Notes: a model not told the origin generated them from the letters alone. A stretch of DNA of 64,000 nt from Serilophus lunatus (GCA_013399895.1 VXBA01002417.1:1655218-1719217); one strand, 5' to 3'; positions 22,965-34,294 are shown, numbered from the stretch's first letter. Numbers and translations are program-made.

Positions 22965-24180
22965 AAAAGGAGCTATGTGATAATGTTTTAAAGGAGCAAC
23001 ATGAAGTGAATGCTCTTTTCATTTTTTAATCCTTTCATTTTGCATAACCCACACTGAAATTTCACTACTGGCTTGGTCCTGGTTATTTAGGCAGGGGGGT
23101 GGTGGGTCACTGTGTTAGTTTACGGCTACAAATCATGGTGTAAAACCTACAGCTGGGTCTTGTGGTTGTGGAGAAACATCATTTCCTCTGTTTTTTGGGG
23201 AAATGGGATTGCAGAAATCCACGAAAAGTCTTTTGGCAGACACTGATGACCAGTATGTAGGAAAAAAAAAAGAAAAAGAAAAAAATGCTGGCAGACAAAG
23301 CTTGAAAAAATATAATAACTAAGCACATTCTTGTCGCAGTTTTGGATGTCTATTTTTCTTCTCATGACTGTAACACACATGATATGTCTCTTACCTGCAT
23401 TTTCTGTTACCTTTCTCAGATTAAATTTTTTTCTATTTCAGTCTGATGTTAAAACCACTCCAAAGAACACAACAGAATCTAAATCTACCTTCTGTTTTCA
23501 TGGCTATTTTTTCCATTTGCTGTTGGTTTGTGGTTTGGAGATTTTATGAGTTTCGAGACCTTAGTTGTTTGGGCTGCTCCTTTGTTTGCATTTGATCTGG
23601 ATATGTATTGCATTGCAGTTGTTTTTTTGTAGATGAATAAAACAGAAATTCTTTATTTGAGTCTTTATTTTTTCCTTGCTTAAAACTTGTTCAAGACTTT
23701 TGCTGGAACCTTACGAAGGTTACTTCTTTCAATTTGTAGGGATTCCTGGCAAATCATTTGTGTTTGTTTGACGTCCTGTGGGATCAAACTGCCATGAATT
23801 TTGAATGATCTAAAAACTGTGTAGTTTACTTCGACTAAAACTGCCTTCCACTTGAAAACATAAATCAGCTCAGTTGAAATCTAGTCAAGGGTTTTTTTCA
23901 ACACTTGGGATTTTCCTCAGCTCCAGCTTGAGCTGGAGCATTGCTGTGCTGGTCCCCTGCTTTCAGAAGAAGAGCTGGATGACATTGCCACTAGTTGAGT
24001 GCCAAATGCTGAGCAGAGGAGAGTCAGGACTGTTATTCATGTCTCAGCAAATGGTGGGCAGAACCTGCAATATGCCCTGCCTGGGACTGCAGCTTCTGCA
24101 GGCTCACTCAGGGTGGGGTTTTGCTTTTTTTAGGGTGTTTCTTACACTGGTCTAGATTTCAATAACTTCACAGACTCCAA
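22965..24180. other. Non-coding stretch, nothing recognised
   Basis: A tract of A-rich sequence at 23262-23285. Small open frames have no domain. No repeat is seen until the CR1 copy that follows. Confidence 0.5.
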
Positions 24181-24183
24181 GTC

Positions 24184-24270
24184 AATCATAGAATCACAGA
24201 ATCATTTAGCTCAGAAAAAAACCTCCAAGATCATCGAGTCCAACCTTTGAACCTCTGATCAGGACTCTTT
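24184..24270 (-). mobile_element. CR1 LINE 3' fragment, antisense
   Basis: AATCATAGAATCACAGAATC, then a decayed 'agaaaaaaacctccaagatc' and ATCGAGTCCAACCTTTGA. This is the antisense CR1 3' end of the subfamily with 'gacctccaagatcatcgagtcc'. It is severely 5'-truncated. Confidence 0.9.
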
Positions 24271-24274
24271 TAAC

Positions 24275-25000
24275 TTGCAAACACACCTCCAAGCGGAATT
24301 ACAGGATGAGCTTTCACCTTAGCAATGAACTGAAATTAGAAGCAGATATGAACGCTGGCATTGCCTCTGAGGGACAGATGATGTTATTTCACCAACTTGA
24401 CACCTGTTAGGTCTAGATTAAATCCAAAATGTGCTGAGCTGGTCCTGGTTTCTAGATCCTCTGAAAAGGAATTTGTCACATCAGGTGTATTTGGGGATTC
24501 GAGCCTACATACAAACCTAGAAGCCTCTGAGCTGGGGCTTCAAAATGGACTTGTGTTCAGAAGATGCAAACCACAACTGAAAGATTTATATCTTTGTGGT
24601 ATGGATGTGAGACTTTATGAGTCCATCTTTATAGTAGAGCGAGAAAGAAAGGTAAAGAGAGGAGAAGGAGGAGCTTTTGGCTGGCGAGGCCTGGTGATTC
24701 TTCTAGGTGTGTGTTTGTATGCACCCCCAGGAAAACACCCCGATCCAAGACCTTTATTTTTAAAAACTGCCTGAGAACTTTTCTTTTGTCATTTTTGCCC
24801 ACTCCAAAGAGGGGAAGCTTCTCAGGACCATCTTTCCTACCATGCTATACTCATAGCTCAGTGTCTAGGAGGGTTATAGAAAACCCTAATTTCCATGTGG
24901 ATGCCTTTGTGGAGGCAGTAGCTCCGGATGCTGCCCGGATGCCTGAATAGCCACCAAGAAACCAAAGCATCCCAAGTTTTATTCTACCAACTCCCCCTGT
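24275..25000. other. Non-coding stretch, nothing recognised
   Basis: The open frame at 24397-24774 (125 codons) lacks any recognisable domain. Phrases such as 'tatttggggattcgagcc' recall old repeats, but I could not assign one. Confidence 0.45.
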
Positions 25001-25002
25001 GA

Positions 25003-25225
25003 CCTTTGGTAAGTAACTTAACCTGTTGTCCTCAGGATCCCCAGTAAAATGGGAGACCTTAATACTTATCTGGTGGGATAACAGTGCTTAATACTTACCT
25101 AATTGGATGACAATACTTACCTACATACCTCACAGGGGTGTTGTGAGGATTAATTAGCTAATGTTTGTAAAGTGCTTTGGAGATGGAAAGCGGTATATAG
25201 TAGTGCTAAGCACTGTTACTCTGTG
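25003..25225 (+). mobile_element. MIR/CORE-SINE-like element with internal triplication
   Basis: TGTGACCTTTGGTAAGTAAC and 'ccccagtaaaatggg' match the MIR 5' body. CACAGGGGTGTTGTGAGGAT and 'ttaattagctaatgtttgta' plus 'aagtgctttggagatggaaa' match the 3' part of an amniote MIR-like SINE ending in 'gcggtatatagtagtgcta'. Between them the 'aatacttacc' unit occurs three times (25061, 25090 and 25112) instead of once. The copy is nearly full length. Confidence 0.8.
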
Positions 25226-25229
25226 TTAG

Positions 25230-27020
25230 CACCAAGACCTTAAAATGGCTAAGGCTGTAGTAAGAGTTTTTATATGTTTTAAAATAAGCCAATTGTTCAA
25301 GGCATCCGGATGTTGGACTTATTTTTAGACAGACATTTCTAAGAAAGTTGGGAAACAGAAGGGTATAATTATATGACCTGAAACCTTTTGTTGTTTCTTT
25401 TAGTTGGCCAACTAAACAATCTTAGGTGTCGTTTGAAGAATTGTAAAAACTGCTTGTTGGAGTTTTAGACATATCAGTGTTTACTCTTGCTGATCAAACA
25501 CTATTTCTTGAAATAAATATCTTTGCTACAATTTGGACAAACAAATATATTAAATAAGCCAGAGGAAGTATTTATTCCTGTGCTCTTTCTTTCTGTAAGA
25601 AGCTTTTTTTATCAGTGTAATTCTGCTCTTGTTCCCATTAGGGTAACTGAAAGGTAACACCACCGCAGTAAATGGAATTACACCCAATACAAAAGCATTA
25701 TGTGAGAGCAAAATTATATTTATATGTGGTCTAAAATGCAACCTGACACTTGGTTTTAAAGAAAAATCAAACCAACCGCTCCTAGAAATATATATAAATG
25801 AAACTTTAACAGAAATTGTCAAGCTCTTTGTTGAATCCTGCTTGTTTCATGGCAACTCCTAAACAGATTTTGCAAAAGAAGGTCTGGTATAGCAAAGACC
25901 ATATTTTCCCTTTCATGGGAGGAAACTTTGCAAGATTTTTGCCTTTAAATATTTTATTTGGTTCCTTATGTGGACTCTTGGTCCAAGAAAGCAACTTTAT
26001 AGTTATCAAAGCACCCATTTGTATTCTTCTTTTTAAAAAAAGCATTTCTTCAGATCTTTTTTGGTCCAGTTTTAAAGAGTATTCCCACAAATTCCTAAAA
26101 TCTGTTAAAATACAGAGCAGAGTGCTTACATTGGTATGTTGTATGTTGGCTGTCCCTGCTAAAGAGCCTGTGCATTTTCATCCTGGGTATGCAAAAGAAA
26201 TTTGATATACTGCTGGGCTAAGCACCAGGATTTGGTTGGCTCTAGGACCAATTCTTACATTTCTGCATCAGGAAAATGCAAGAATGGATAACACTTGAAA
26301 TAAAACCTACCCCAAAGCCTTTTGTATGGATATCAGGTTATTTGAAAATGTAACAGAGACCATTCACCATAATCAAGGGTGAGTCAAGGAAAATGGCATC
26401 AAAGAGCTCAAAGCAGCCAAGGGGAAAACTTGACCCAACCCTGAGTGTGTTGTCGGTGTCCCAGCTGCCAGAACAACCAAGGAGGCTTTGGGAGCAGAAG
26501 GCCAGAAAGTCAGGTGTGGTTGTTGGAAAGGATATCTTCCAGATTAACTGGTATTTGGCCCTTCAGCTGCTATGTGAGCCCATGGGTGTTGGATCCAGCT
26601 TTGGACCACAGGAGGAGGATGAAGTGAAGTCTGACTGACACTGTCACCAGCAAGCTCATCAAGCTAATGCTTATAATATATGCATGTGAACATAATAGCT
26701 ATCTAGTGCTTTGCAGTTGGCTGTTTCTGAGGAGGAGCTGAGGGGACAAGGGGACTTAGTGTTTGGGGAGAATTATCTGTATCTAGGCAGCAGAATTTGC
26801 AGACTTGGAAGCTGGGTAATTTGGTTGAAGTACAGGACTTTGCTAACCCCATGGTGCTCGTCGTTAACATTTCCCAGAACAGGAACTGTTGCCAAAATGG
26901 AGATATTCAGTGCCTGGAGCTAAGAAGGTGAAATCCAGACAGGGAGGGAAAAGGTGGGGAAAGAATGGAGAATGCAGTTGAGGGCTGGGGGGATGAAACA
27001 ATGGAAAAAAAGTATAAATC
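25230..27020. other. Non-coding stretch; possible old-repeat phrase at 25600-25690
   Basis: The open frame at 25816-26205 (129 codons) has no domain and an antisense frame runs across it. The phrase 'cagtgtaattctgctcttg ... gtaaatggaattacaccc' at 25613-25685 recalls an ancient amniote repeat but is too decayed to call. Otherwise nothing is seen. Confidence 0.4.
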
Positions 27021-27024
27021 TGAA

Positions 27025-27095
27025 TTTCTGTCACTGTTCTCCATGACCTTGGGCAAATCATCTAAGCTCAGTGTAGAATGGGATAAAAGCCCATT
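27025..27095 (+). mobile_element. MIR-type SINE fragment
   Basis: CCATGACCTTGGGCAAATCATC followed by a decayed 'agaatgggataaaagcc' matches the MIR phrase 'tgtgaccttgggcaagtcac ... aaaatggggataa'. It is short and degraded. It has the same orientation as the copy at 25003. Confidence 0.65.
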
Positions 27096-27099
27096 TCTG

Positions 27100-27680
27100 T
27101 TGCATTTTAGGAATGATTATAGATAGTGCAGCATCCAGGTGTCACCATGATGGAGACAGCCACAGGTATGCAGAGCAGATCTTATCATGGGATGCCCGGT
27201 TATGGAAAAGCACTTTCCCCGTTATCTCAGATTTTGCTGCGTCAGGAGAACTAAAGAAGATATAGCAGGAGATAGTTTTGTACACCTGGATGTAATCTTT
27301 GCTCTCCTGACTTACACAAATAAACTCCATCTGATGGTGGAGTGCATATATCCAGCATAGTCACCAGTTTGGCAGCACTCCTTAATAAAGAGGTGTTCTG
27401 GGGGGGAAGCACAGCCCAAACTCCACCTTTCTGAGCTGCCTGTGTTTGCTGTGTCAGCGGTGGTTGATGCCAGTAATACCTGAAATTGCTTCAGTGATGT
27501 CTACCAGAACTTCTGTGGCAAAGATTTCGCTCCTACTCCAATAAGTGTTTAATGGATAGCAATTTCTATTAAAAAAACCAACCAACCAAACCTAAAGTAG
27601 TGGACGTACAAGTAAGACAGTGATACTGAACAGGAGAGCCAAGGTACCTAGTCACTGAGGCTGCCTCTGGCAACCGAGGG
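27100..27680. other. Non-coding stretch, nothing recognised
   Basis: Contains an (AACC)n-like patch 'aaccaaccaaccaaac' at about 27576-27591. No gene or repeat family is recognised. Confidence 0.5.
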
Positions 27681-27684
27681 AGCA

Positions 27685-27762
27685 CAGAATCATAGAGTGG
27701 TTTGGGTTGGAAGGGACCTTAAAGATCATCTCGTTCCAATGCCCATGGGCACATATGGGCTG
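27685..27762 (-). mobile_element. CR1 LINE 3' fragment, antisense
   Basis: AGAATCATAGAGTGGTTTGG, GTTGGAAGGGACCTTAAAG and 'atcatctcgttccaatgccc' form a well-preserved CR1 3' end, of the same type as 59083. It is truncated after roughly 75 bp. Confidence 0.93.
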
Positions 27763-27764
27763 TG

Positions 27765-28400
27765 ATTCGTTCTATATCAAAAAGCTCAGTGTTTCTTTCC
27801 TTACCTTCGGTCAGTATTTACACTCTTCCCTTTGAGAAGTACCAGTGTTACATGATGTGTGACAACTCTGGGAAGCCAAACCGGCCAAATTTACACCCTA
27901 GGAAATGGATCTCCAGATAGTTACTGGGAGGATCAGTTCCAGCCTAGAGAAAGCACGTAGGGTGTGGGATGGGGAATTTGGGGAAGGGTAGAAGTAGGGC
28001 AGCCTCAGAGGGATCTGTGTAAGACACCAGAAAATACCCAAAGATACCTTTCTTATTGGTTTTAATCATTGGTGCCATAGGTGGCCAGATAAAAAAGACT
28101 TAAAAAGATGACAAGACAGGGCTGTCTTAACTTAAGGATTTGCAGATCCAAACCCTCTTGTTTCTGCCTCAGCCTCATCCTTATCACTACAATGATAAGT
28201 ATTTATGCTCTACTGGATTTCTGCAGCCCTGAATGGGATTGTAGGAAGAATCAAAGTGAAGTGTCCCCTTTAGGTCCTCAAGAAATAGAGCTTTTTGCTG
28301 GTTAACCATTACTTTGCATTTTCCTTTCCTTACAAAACGACTGAGGTTAAACATTAAGCGCCTGCAGTGAAGGACACCTGTATTTGCTGGTCCCATTATG
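27765..28400. other. Non-coding stretch, nothing recognised
   Basis: Small open frames on both strands at 28108-28396 overlap each other and have no domain. No repeats are seen. Confidence 0.5.
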
Positions 28401-28690
28401 CAGCTCTACTGAAAAGGCTTTACAGCTGTCTAAATTAGCATAATTAAATCCACATCAATTAAAAAACCTCCATCATCTCTTTCCCCTTCAGATGCAGATA
28501 GTCGCATTTGTCTAAGGTGCTAAGTGACAAAAGAACTTTTTAACAGTGGAAGCCCGAGCTGAAAGGAAGAGTAATATGGGTTGTATATTGGCCCGCGGTT
28601 CACCTTAACACCAGTGGAAGTGATTAGTGGGTGCTGCTCTGCCTAAAGAGGTAGAGCTGCCTTTTGCATGACAATGATGCCAGGACCCAG
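28400..28690. promoter_or_regulatory. Candidate enhancer with SOX-OCT composite motif
   Basis: Unique AT-rich DNA with 'aattagcataattaaatcc' at about 28434, 'catcaattaaaaaacc', a CpG patch 'ggcccgcggttcacc' and, at 28662-28676, a SOX-OCT composite site on the minus strand. The combination of HMG, POU and homeodomain sites in one 290-bp unique block is typical of neural or stem-cell enhancers, though function is inferred. Confidence 0.42.
28662..28676 (-). promoter_or_regulatory. SOX-OCT composite site CATTGTCATGCAAAA
   Basis: On the minus strand the 15 bases match the known composite consensus CWTTGTYATGCAAAT at 14 of 15 positions, with correct zero-spacing between the HMG half (CATTGTC) and POU half (ATGCAAA). 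A motif match alone does not prove occupancy. Confidence 0.6.
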
Positions 28691-28810
28691 AGCTAGGCAT
28701 TAGAGATGTGCATTTTACAACAGGCTTTGGCTTCTATTGCTCCTTTATACCCCAATAATAGGGGAAACAAAGCCTGGCATGATTTGGCCAATTTCCCCCA
28801 CCCTACTTTC

Positions 28811-28885
28811 TTCCTTTTTTTTTTTTTTGTTTTGTTTTGTTTTGGGGTTTTTTGGGTTTTTTTTAGTTGTTTTGTTTTAGGGTTT
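28811..28885. repeat. T-rich low-complexity tract with (TTTTG)n
   Basis: A long T run followed by GTTTTGTTTTGTTTTG, GGGTTTTTTGGGTTTT and more T/G. It is simple sequence. The open frame across it translates to F/V/L repeats and is spurious. Confidence 0.85.
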
Positions 28886-28974
28886 TGTGTTGTTATGTGT
28901 GGGGAAGCCCCAGTGACCCCAGGATAGCAGCAAGGCTGCGCTGTGTGATGCTAGCAAAGAGAATTCCTCCAGAT

Positions 28975-29825
28975 GAAAACTGACATGGGGTTCAGGGGTT
29001 AATTTCTGGAACAGGCGCATTTGCATACAAATGAAAAATGATGGAATTTCTGTTCTCCTAAATTTTCAATGTCATCAGCATCAAACAGCAGTCAGTGCTC
29101 CCTTGCTGTTTGAAGAATATTCATTACTTCAGAAGAAGGGGCACCTTGTTTGGTATTAATCTCCTCTTCAGGTCAATGACTTAATTTGCTAAACTCCATC
29201 TGAAGTGCCACTCACTTTTTGATTTCTCTGCTATTCTTTGTTATTTTTCATAACATGTTCTTAATACTTTTCTTATTTGTAAGGGGATACGCGTCCCCAG
29301 CAAACGCGAGCAGGGGGAAGGACTGCCCCTTTATTTATTCATTTTAACCCAGAGAACTCAGCACCCGTCTGTATCATTTGTAGCACGTTTTGGTGTCTGC
29401 TCACCATAAGATTCACGGGGTTTTTAGCAGAAAGAAAATAACTCGTGGGCTCAAATGGGAAAACAAACATTTTTCGTTCAAAACTGGTATTTAAATGGAC
29501 ATCTGGTGCCTTGTGCTAGGTTACGGGGTGTCACGTCTCTAACAAAAGGTAACAAGCGGCAAAGTAATTAATCCCCCAAAGAAAATCATAATATTCTTTT
29601 AGTTCCTGCCTCTGGAAATTCTCATCTGAAACCGCAGTGGCTGAGGACGTACTCGAGGAAACTTTTGTGCTCGCTCTTATTTCCCCATTGTCCTCTCCGT
29701 GTCTGCCAGGGGCCTGAGGAAAGATCCCATTTACCCCTGTTTTTGCCCTTCATGGTTATAATTCTTCTCCCTGAATAGGATTATTCAGGGGATCTTTAGA
29801 TCTTCAGAGCTTGGGGGTGTTACTG
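28975..29825. promoter_or_regulatory. Candidate conserved non-coding block with POU octamer and CpG palindrome
   Basis: Unique, repeat-free sequence. Perfect octamer ATTTGCAT at 29019-29026 inside ATTTGCATACAAAT; homeobox-like 'tggtattaatctcc' and 'gacttaatttgc'. A CpG-rich short segment at 29283-29310 contains GGGGATACGCGTCCCC (inverted 5-bp arms) and AACGCGAGC. A further CpG-retaining part runs to about 29700. Function is inferred from motif and composition. Confidence 0.4.
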
Positions 29826-31560
29826 GGTAATTGGCCAGGGGCTCTTGGATAGCCATTCCCATCCTGTGTCCTGGGTGCTCCTGGCTGAGGGTCCCTGGGG
29901 AAGGTGAGTGTCCCCCCCCCACTGCACCAAAACATCCTCCCTGTGAGATGGGAGCTATCCAACTCATGTGGAAGGGCTGTAACAAAGCCTCAAAGTTGGG
30001 ATTTGCCCTATAACCCTTTGTTTTTATATGTCTAGGCCCTTCTGAACTTTCTGGCCAGACTTATTCCTGATTCTCAAGATAATGGGTTTTTTTGTTTGTT
30101 TGTGTTTTAATTATTAATCGACTCTGATTTTTTTTGGCATGAGTGCTTATGGAAATGAAGCAATTGCACTGTCTGTTCTTCTGTCTGTCGCCCCGACTAA
30201 CTTTTGAACCTCTTTGCCAATATCTCTTCAGTTTGTTAACGGGCTAGAGAGCTCAAAGGTGTGAAGTGCTTTCCAGTTCTCTTTTTTCCTTTCCATATCT
30301 AACTCTGAAATGGCAACATTTACTGTTTTAAATGGTACAGACAGCTAGGCTTTTCTGTATTTTTTTATTTTTGGTGACTTACAAAGTGGAAAAGAGGTGA
30401 TCTGAGGATTAATTTCCCACGTGTCTCTATGAAGCCTGCTAACAATTAACCAACTCGCTCTGGATGCCTCCAAGTCCAGCTGGGTGAGGTTCAAGATCCT
30501 TTGCAAAAACTAAATGAAACAACAAACTATTTGCACATAGTATATACAAACGATTTGCATGCAATTTTCTCTCACTGCCTTTTCTTCATGTAACCTTTTC
30601 TTAAACTGAGAAGTTTTGAGGTTTTTCCATATTTATAGAGTGTGTCGTTCAGCAGGACTGTAGCTCCGTCCAGGACCTTGAGCACTCGAAAAATAAAAAT
30701 AAACAGGGGCTGGTGGGGGGGAGTTGTGTTCCTACCTGGAGCATTAGGTTAAGAGTGTCTAAGGGCTTTGATCCTCAGCCCCAGCCAAGCTGGATTTAGT
30801 GTAGGTCATATTAAGGTGGGGCAAAGGGGACTTTGTGTCATTTTTAGATCCCCTTATCCCAGGCTGGCGAGCCCTGGCGTGATGTGAGGGCGCCTTTGAT
30901 GAGAGGTTGGGATGGCAGAAGGCTGGTGTTGTTGGCCCAGCGCCACCCAGAGATCCTCTGCTCTGAGGGCAACTCAGGGGTGATGGGATAAGCCAGCTTT
31001 GCACAGGCAGCTGCTTTGGGAGTCCAGATCTCCCTTGTTATCCATAGAGAATGTCCTCAGCACAGAAAACTTTCTCTGTGGGAAGGTTTGGATGTGGGAG
31101 GAGATCCTGCAGCAGATCCTGTGTGAGCAGGGAGATGCTCCCCTCCAAGGCAGTTTGTCGTTGTCGGAACAACAAATCAAGGAATTGTCAGATAAAGCTG
31201 AGAGAATCGGTAAAAATCAGCATCATCCAAAATCCAAGTCCAAAGAGTTATAACTATCTGTGTCTTGTGGTGTGAAATCCCTGCATCAGGGAGGCTGGAT
31301 CCCTTCCGATTCTCTTACATGACAGAATACAGGCAAAAAAGTGACTCTCGTGAATGCTTTTGTATTGGAAGGCTCAGGATTCTAGCTGAGGAGCTGATTC
31401 TTAGTCACATCTGTCTATCTTGTAGTATGAATATTGATAATAAAAGTCAGAAAGAGAGACTTGTCATCATAAGTGCATCAGGCGCTGGCACTTGCCTGCT
31501 CAGAAGGAAGTGGCTCTGCTGCTTTGCTGCTGCCGATGATGTCGGTTTGTTGAAATAATA
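29825..31560. other. Non-coding stretch, nothing recognised
   Basis: GC-moderate DNA with C and G runs (29910-29920 and 30713-30721). Open frames at 30759-31558 on both strands carry no domain. Part of 30410-30690 is unique AT-rich sequence that might be conserved, but I see no decisive motif. Confidence 0.45.
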
Positions 31561-32110
31561 TGTCTCTGCCAGCTGAGAATCTGGCCATAAAATGAGAAAA
31601 GTTGAGATTCCCATTGTTGAATTAGTTTGGCCACATTAAAAATACGTTGCTCTAGAAATGTGTATATGAATATGCTAATGTTTATTTTGCTAAATGTGCT
31701 TGCCAGGATGTGCCATGTGGCTGAGTTAGTGTTACTTTAAGAATCCTAATTTTTTGCCTTTTCAGACTTTGGAGCTTTTAAACTTGTAAACACAGCATTT
31801 GTTGGCATAAGTCTCTATGATTTTATGCATACAGCTGACTTTCATCTTCACTTTTTACATCACCTTAATACTGTAAGAGAGAAAGCACTCATCTGTTTAT
31901 GATAAGTTTATCAGAAATACTCCAAAGTTTTCCATGACTAAGATATTATATTGTTACAGTGGCTTGCTACAGGGTAATTTCAAGACAACAAACAGAATAT
32001 TTCAAAGCCCAGATGTCCTGTTTAGACAAGGGGGTTTATATTGATTAGAATCTGCTTTCACCTAACATTGTGTAGTAAATATCACAAAGACGTAATTAGA
32101 AAATTTGGTA
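31560..32110. promoter_or_regulatory. Candidate conserved non-coding block (weak)
   Basis: Unique AT-rich sequence with 'gttgaattagtttggcc', 'gaatatgctaatgtttatt' and 'gataagtttatcag' (a GATA-type inverted pair near 31901). No repeat is seen. Regulatory role is a weak inference. Confidence 0.27.
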
Positions 32111-33500
32111 CAATATTTAGTCCTAGTCCCTGTGTGCCAGAATTGTTTGACTACTGAGAAACTAGAGCTTGTTTGCATCCCAGTGTGTTGTGAAATGCAA
32201 ACTTCAAAGAAAATATTATATCTCCCAACTCCAGCTCGTGAGAGTCTTGGAAGTATAATACAGAAAGGCTTAACAATCCCTGCTGAGGAAAGGGCAATTT
32301 GACACTGAAACTACTGTTAAAGCACCGTTGACACACTGGTGGGCAAAAAGTGCTTATTAGAGGAGTCTAGTTACAGTCTCAGGAGCCAGGGAGAGAAAAT
32401 GCACCCGAGTCGTTGTGAAAATTGGCAAGTTGCACCAAATAGATGCGTTTTGTGTATGTGTCTGTGCTTTTTTTTTTTTCTCTCCTTAACTACATATATC
32501 TCCATGTTTGCTTCGTAGGCTTTCCATACGATTGGGGCCCTCACGGTATTCAAATAAAATATTTAGATTTGCAAAACTTCTGGAAGCCAGATTTTAAGGG
32601 AAAAAAGAAGTTTTTTGTCAGATTGTCAGTGTCTGAATTTCATCACAATCTGTTCAGCTGTTTGTTGCAGGCAGGCGTAAAACATAGTGGGTAAGTGTGT
32701 GTTTGTACTTCATATACATATTGAAAGAGGGCTGCCTAATCCCCTTGATGAGGAAAGCTCTGTAAATTATATACATCTGCAGGCACTGTGGATGGGTAGT
32801 ACAGAAGCAAAGAGGCAGATCAGCAATTTGAGGGAGAAAATAAGAGTTTTCTCCCAAACTTAGCTTTTGGGAACCTCGGAGCAGCCCAGCCCAGTCTCCT
32901 GCTGATGTCATTTACTTGGGTTTGTATGTTTGTTTGTTTGTTGGGCTTTTTTTGTTTTTCTTTTTGCATGACCTAACTGTTTTGCCTTAAAAACTTTGCC
33001 TAGGAGGCCCCTCTACACATGCAGGATTCCTGGCAAGAGAAAAAAATATTTGCTGATGACAGCTCTGAATATATTCTCTTTAATTGTCACTTATGTCTCT
33101 GTCCCATCCTCTGCACTCTGCTAAAAATAGTAACTTGGGTTGATGGTTTCAACGCCATTTAATGTATGTGTATTATTGCATACAAAACCTACATAAAAAT
33201 GTCAAGAATGAGACCTAAGCCAGGAATAAAATTGAAAATCACAAACATGAGACAAGACCCAAATAATGAGGGTGTTGCAGGGAGTTATTATATTGATGTC
33301 TCTGTGTAAATACATGCAGGCAGAGCTGTAAAGATCCTACCACCTCCCATGCATAGAGGATTCCTAGAGTAATATTTGCCCATTTTTTTGGTAAATAACT
33401 TGTAGGTAGTGTTTATATTTCTCCTCAGCCTTCCCCTGCTTCCTTTAATAGCATGATTTGCTAATCATGCTACAACACTTGTAAGGTAAGTGCAGAACAT
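32110..33500. other. Non-coding stretch, simple T/G runs only
   Basis: T run at 32469-32479 and (TTTG)n-like sequence at 32924-32942. Open frames are 88 codons or shorter and unremarkable. No repeat family is identified. Confidence 0.5.
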
Positions 33501-33504
33501 ATTT

Positions 33505-33680
33505 TCCTGTCCATTTTGCAGAGCATAAATTTGTCCAAATTACACAGCAAGTGTCTGGCAGAAGCGAGACTAGACACCAGGGATAAAATCCCTTTGATTT
33601 CACTGAGGCAAGGATTTGACTCCAGGAGTTTTGTCTCCAGTTCTCCACTCTGTCTACCATGACCTCTGTGTTCTGGGCTT
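33505..33680 (-). mobile_element. MIR-like SINE fragment, antisense, with attached old repeat phrase
   Basis: TGTCCATTTTGCAGAGCATAA, TTACACAGCAAGTGTCTGGC and 'agaagcgagactagacacc' match antisense MIR (ccattttacagatgagg ... tcacacagcaagtcagtggcagagc...ggattagaac). Downstream, 'aaatccctttgatttcactg' plus 'aggcaaggatttgactcc' resembles the 'cattgacttcaatggggccaggatttcacc' phrase of old amniote repeats. Confidence 0.68.
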
Positions 33681-33829
33681 TTGTTGATACATGATACAAG
33701 TCTTGGCTCATAGGGTTAAAGGAAGGTCTGACAGAGAGGCAGCAATAGTAGTGTTAACGTGACACTATACTTATGGTTTTGTCAGCATTTCCATTATAAA
33801 CTTCTGTTTGCAGCAATTATAAATCAACC

Positions 33830-33862
33830 ATGAAAAAAAAAAAAAGAAAGAAAGAAAAGAAA
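33830..33862. repeat. A-rich tract with GAAA repeats
   Basis: A run of A followed by AAAGAAAGAAAGAAAAGAAA. It is simple sequence. It has no target-site or retrocopy signature that I can see. Confidence 0.85.
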
Positions 33863-33864
33863 TC

Positions 33865-34195
33865 ACTGTGAACTAAAACTTGGCATACTAGAGTCCAGGA
33901 GGGAATTTTGAGCTTTTGGAAATAATGGCTTCTGATTACCATGGACAGGCATGACATGATGTGCAAATCTACACTCCACGTTGCACAGGGAAAAAAGCAG
34001 AATGAGTGTCACCACTTTGCCATGGCCGAGAGTGTGAGGAGGGAGGGTCTTTCTGACTTTTGGAAATGAGAGAAATATTTTATTATTCCCAGAAACATCT
34101 TATTAATGCCTTTAATGGCTTCTTAATTCTTCCTGTTTACTTTGTATCATCCCATGTCAGGGGAAGAGGATGGCAGGCTTTGGGGATTGCAGTAG
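33865..34195. other. Non-coding stretch, nothing recognised
   Basis: Unique DNA without gene, RNA or repeat signature. Confidence 0.5.
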
Positions 34196-34199
34196 ATCA

Positions 34200-34290
34200 G
34201 ACAGTCAGCTGGTGTTGATCAGCACAGCTCCACTGAAGTCCAGTGAAGTTAGGTTGACTTACACCAGCGGGCAGTCTGGCTCTGTATCGT
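34200..34290. repeat. Ancient amniote palindromic repeat relic
   Basis: CAGCTGGTGTTGATCAGCAC, AGCTCCACTGAAGTCCAGTG, then 'ttgacttacaccagcggg' and 'cagtctggctctg' reproduce a widespread amniote repeat in which 'gctggtgtaaatcagcatagctccattgaagtcaatgg...ttacaccagctgaggatctggcc' forms a long imperfect hairpin. I know it from turtle and bird genomes but cannot give a firm family name. Confidence 0.6.
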
Positions 34291-34294
34291 CTTT

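Noticed and set aside
25816..26205. 129-codon plus-strand open frame starting MSSSLLNPACF
   Set aside because: No recognisable domain; opposite strand open in the same place; no promoter or splice evidence.
28706..28927. Open frame with F/V-rich, membrane-like translation
   Set aside because: Hydrophobicity comes from the T/G simple repeat at 28811-28885.
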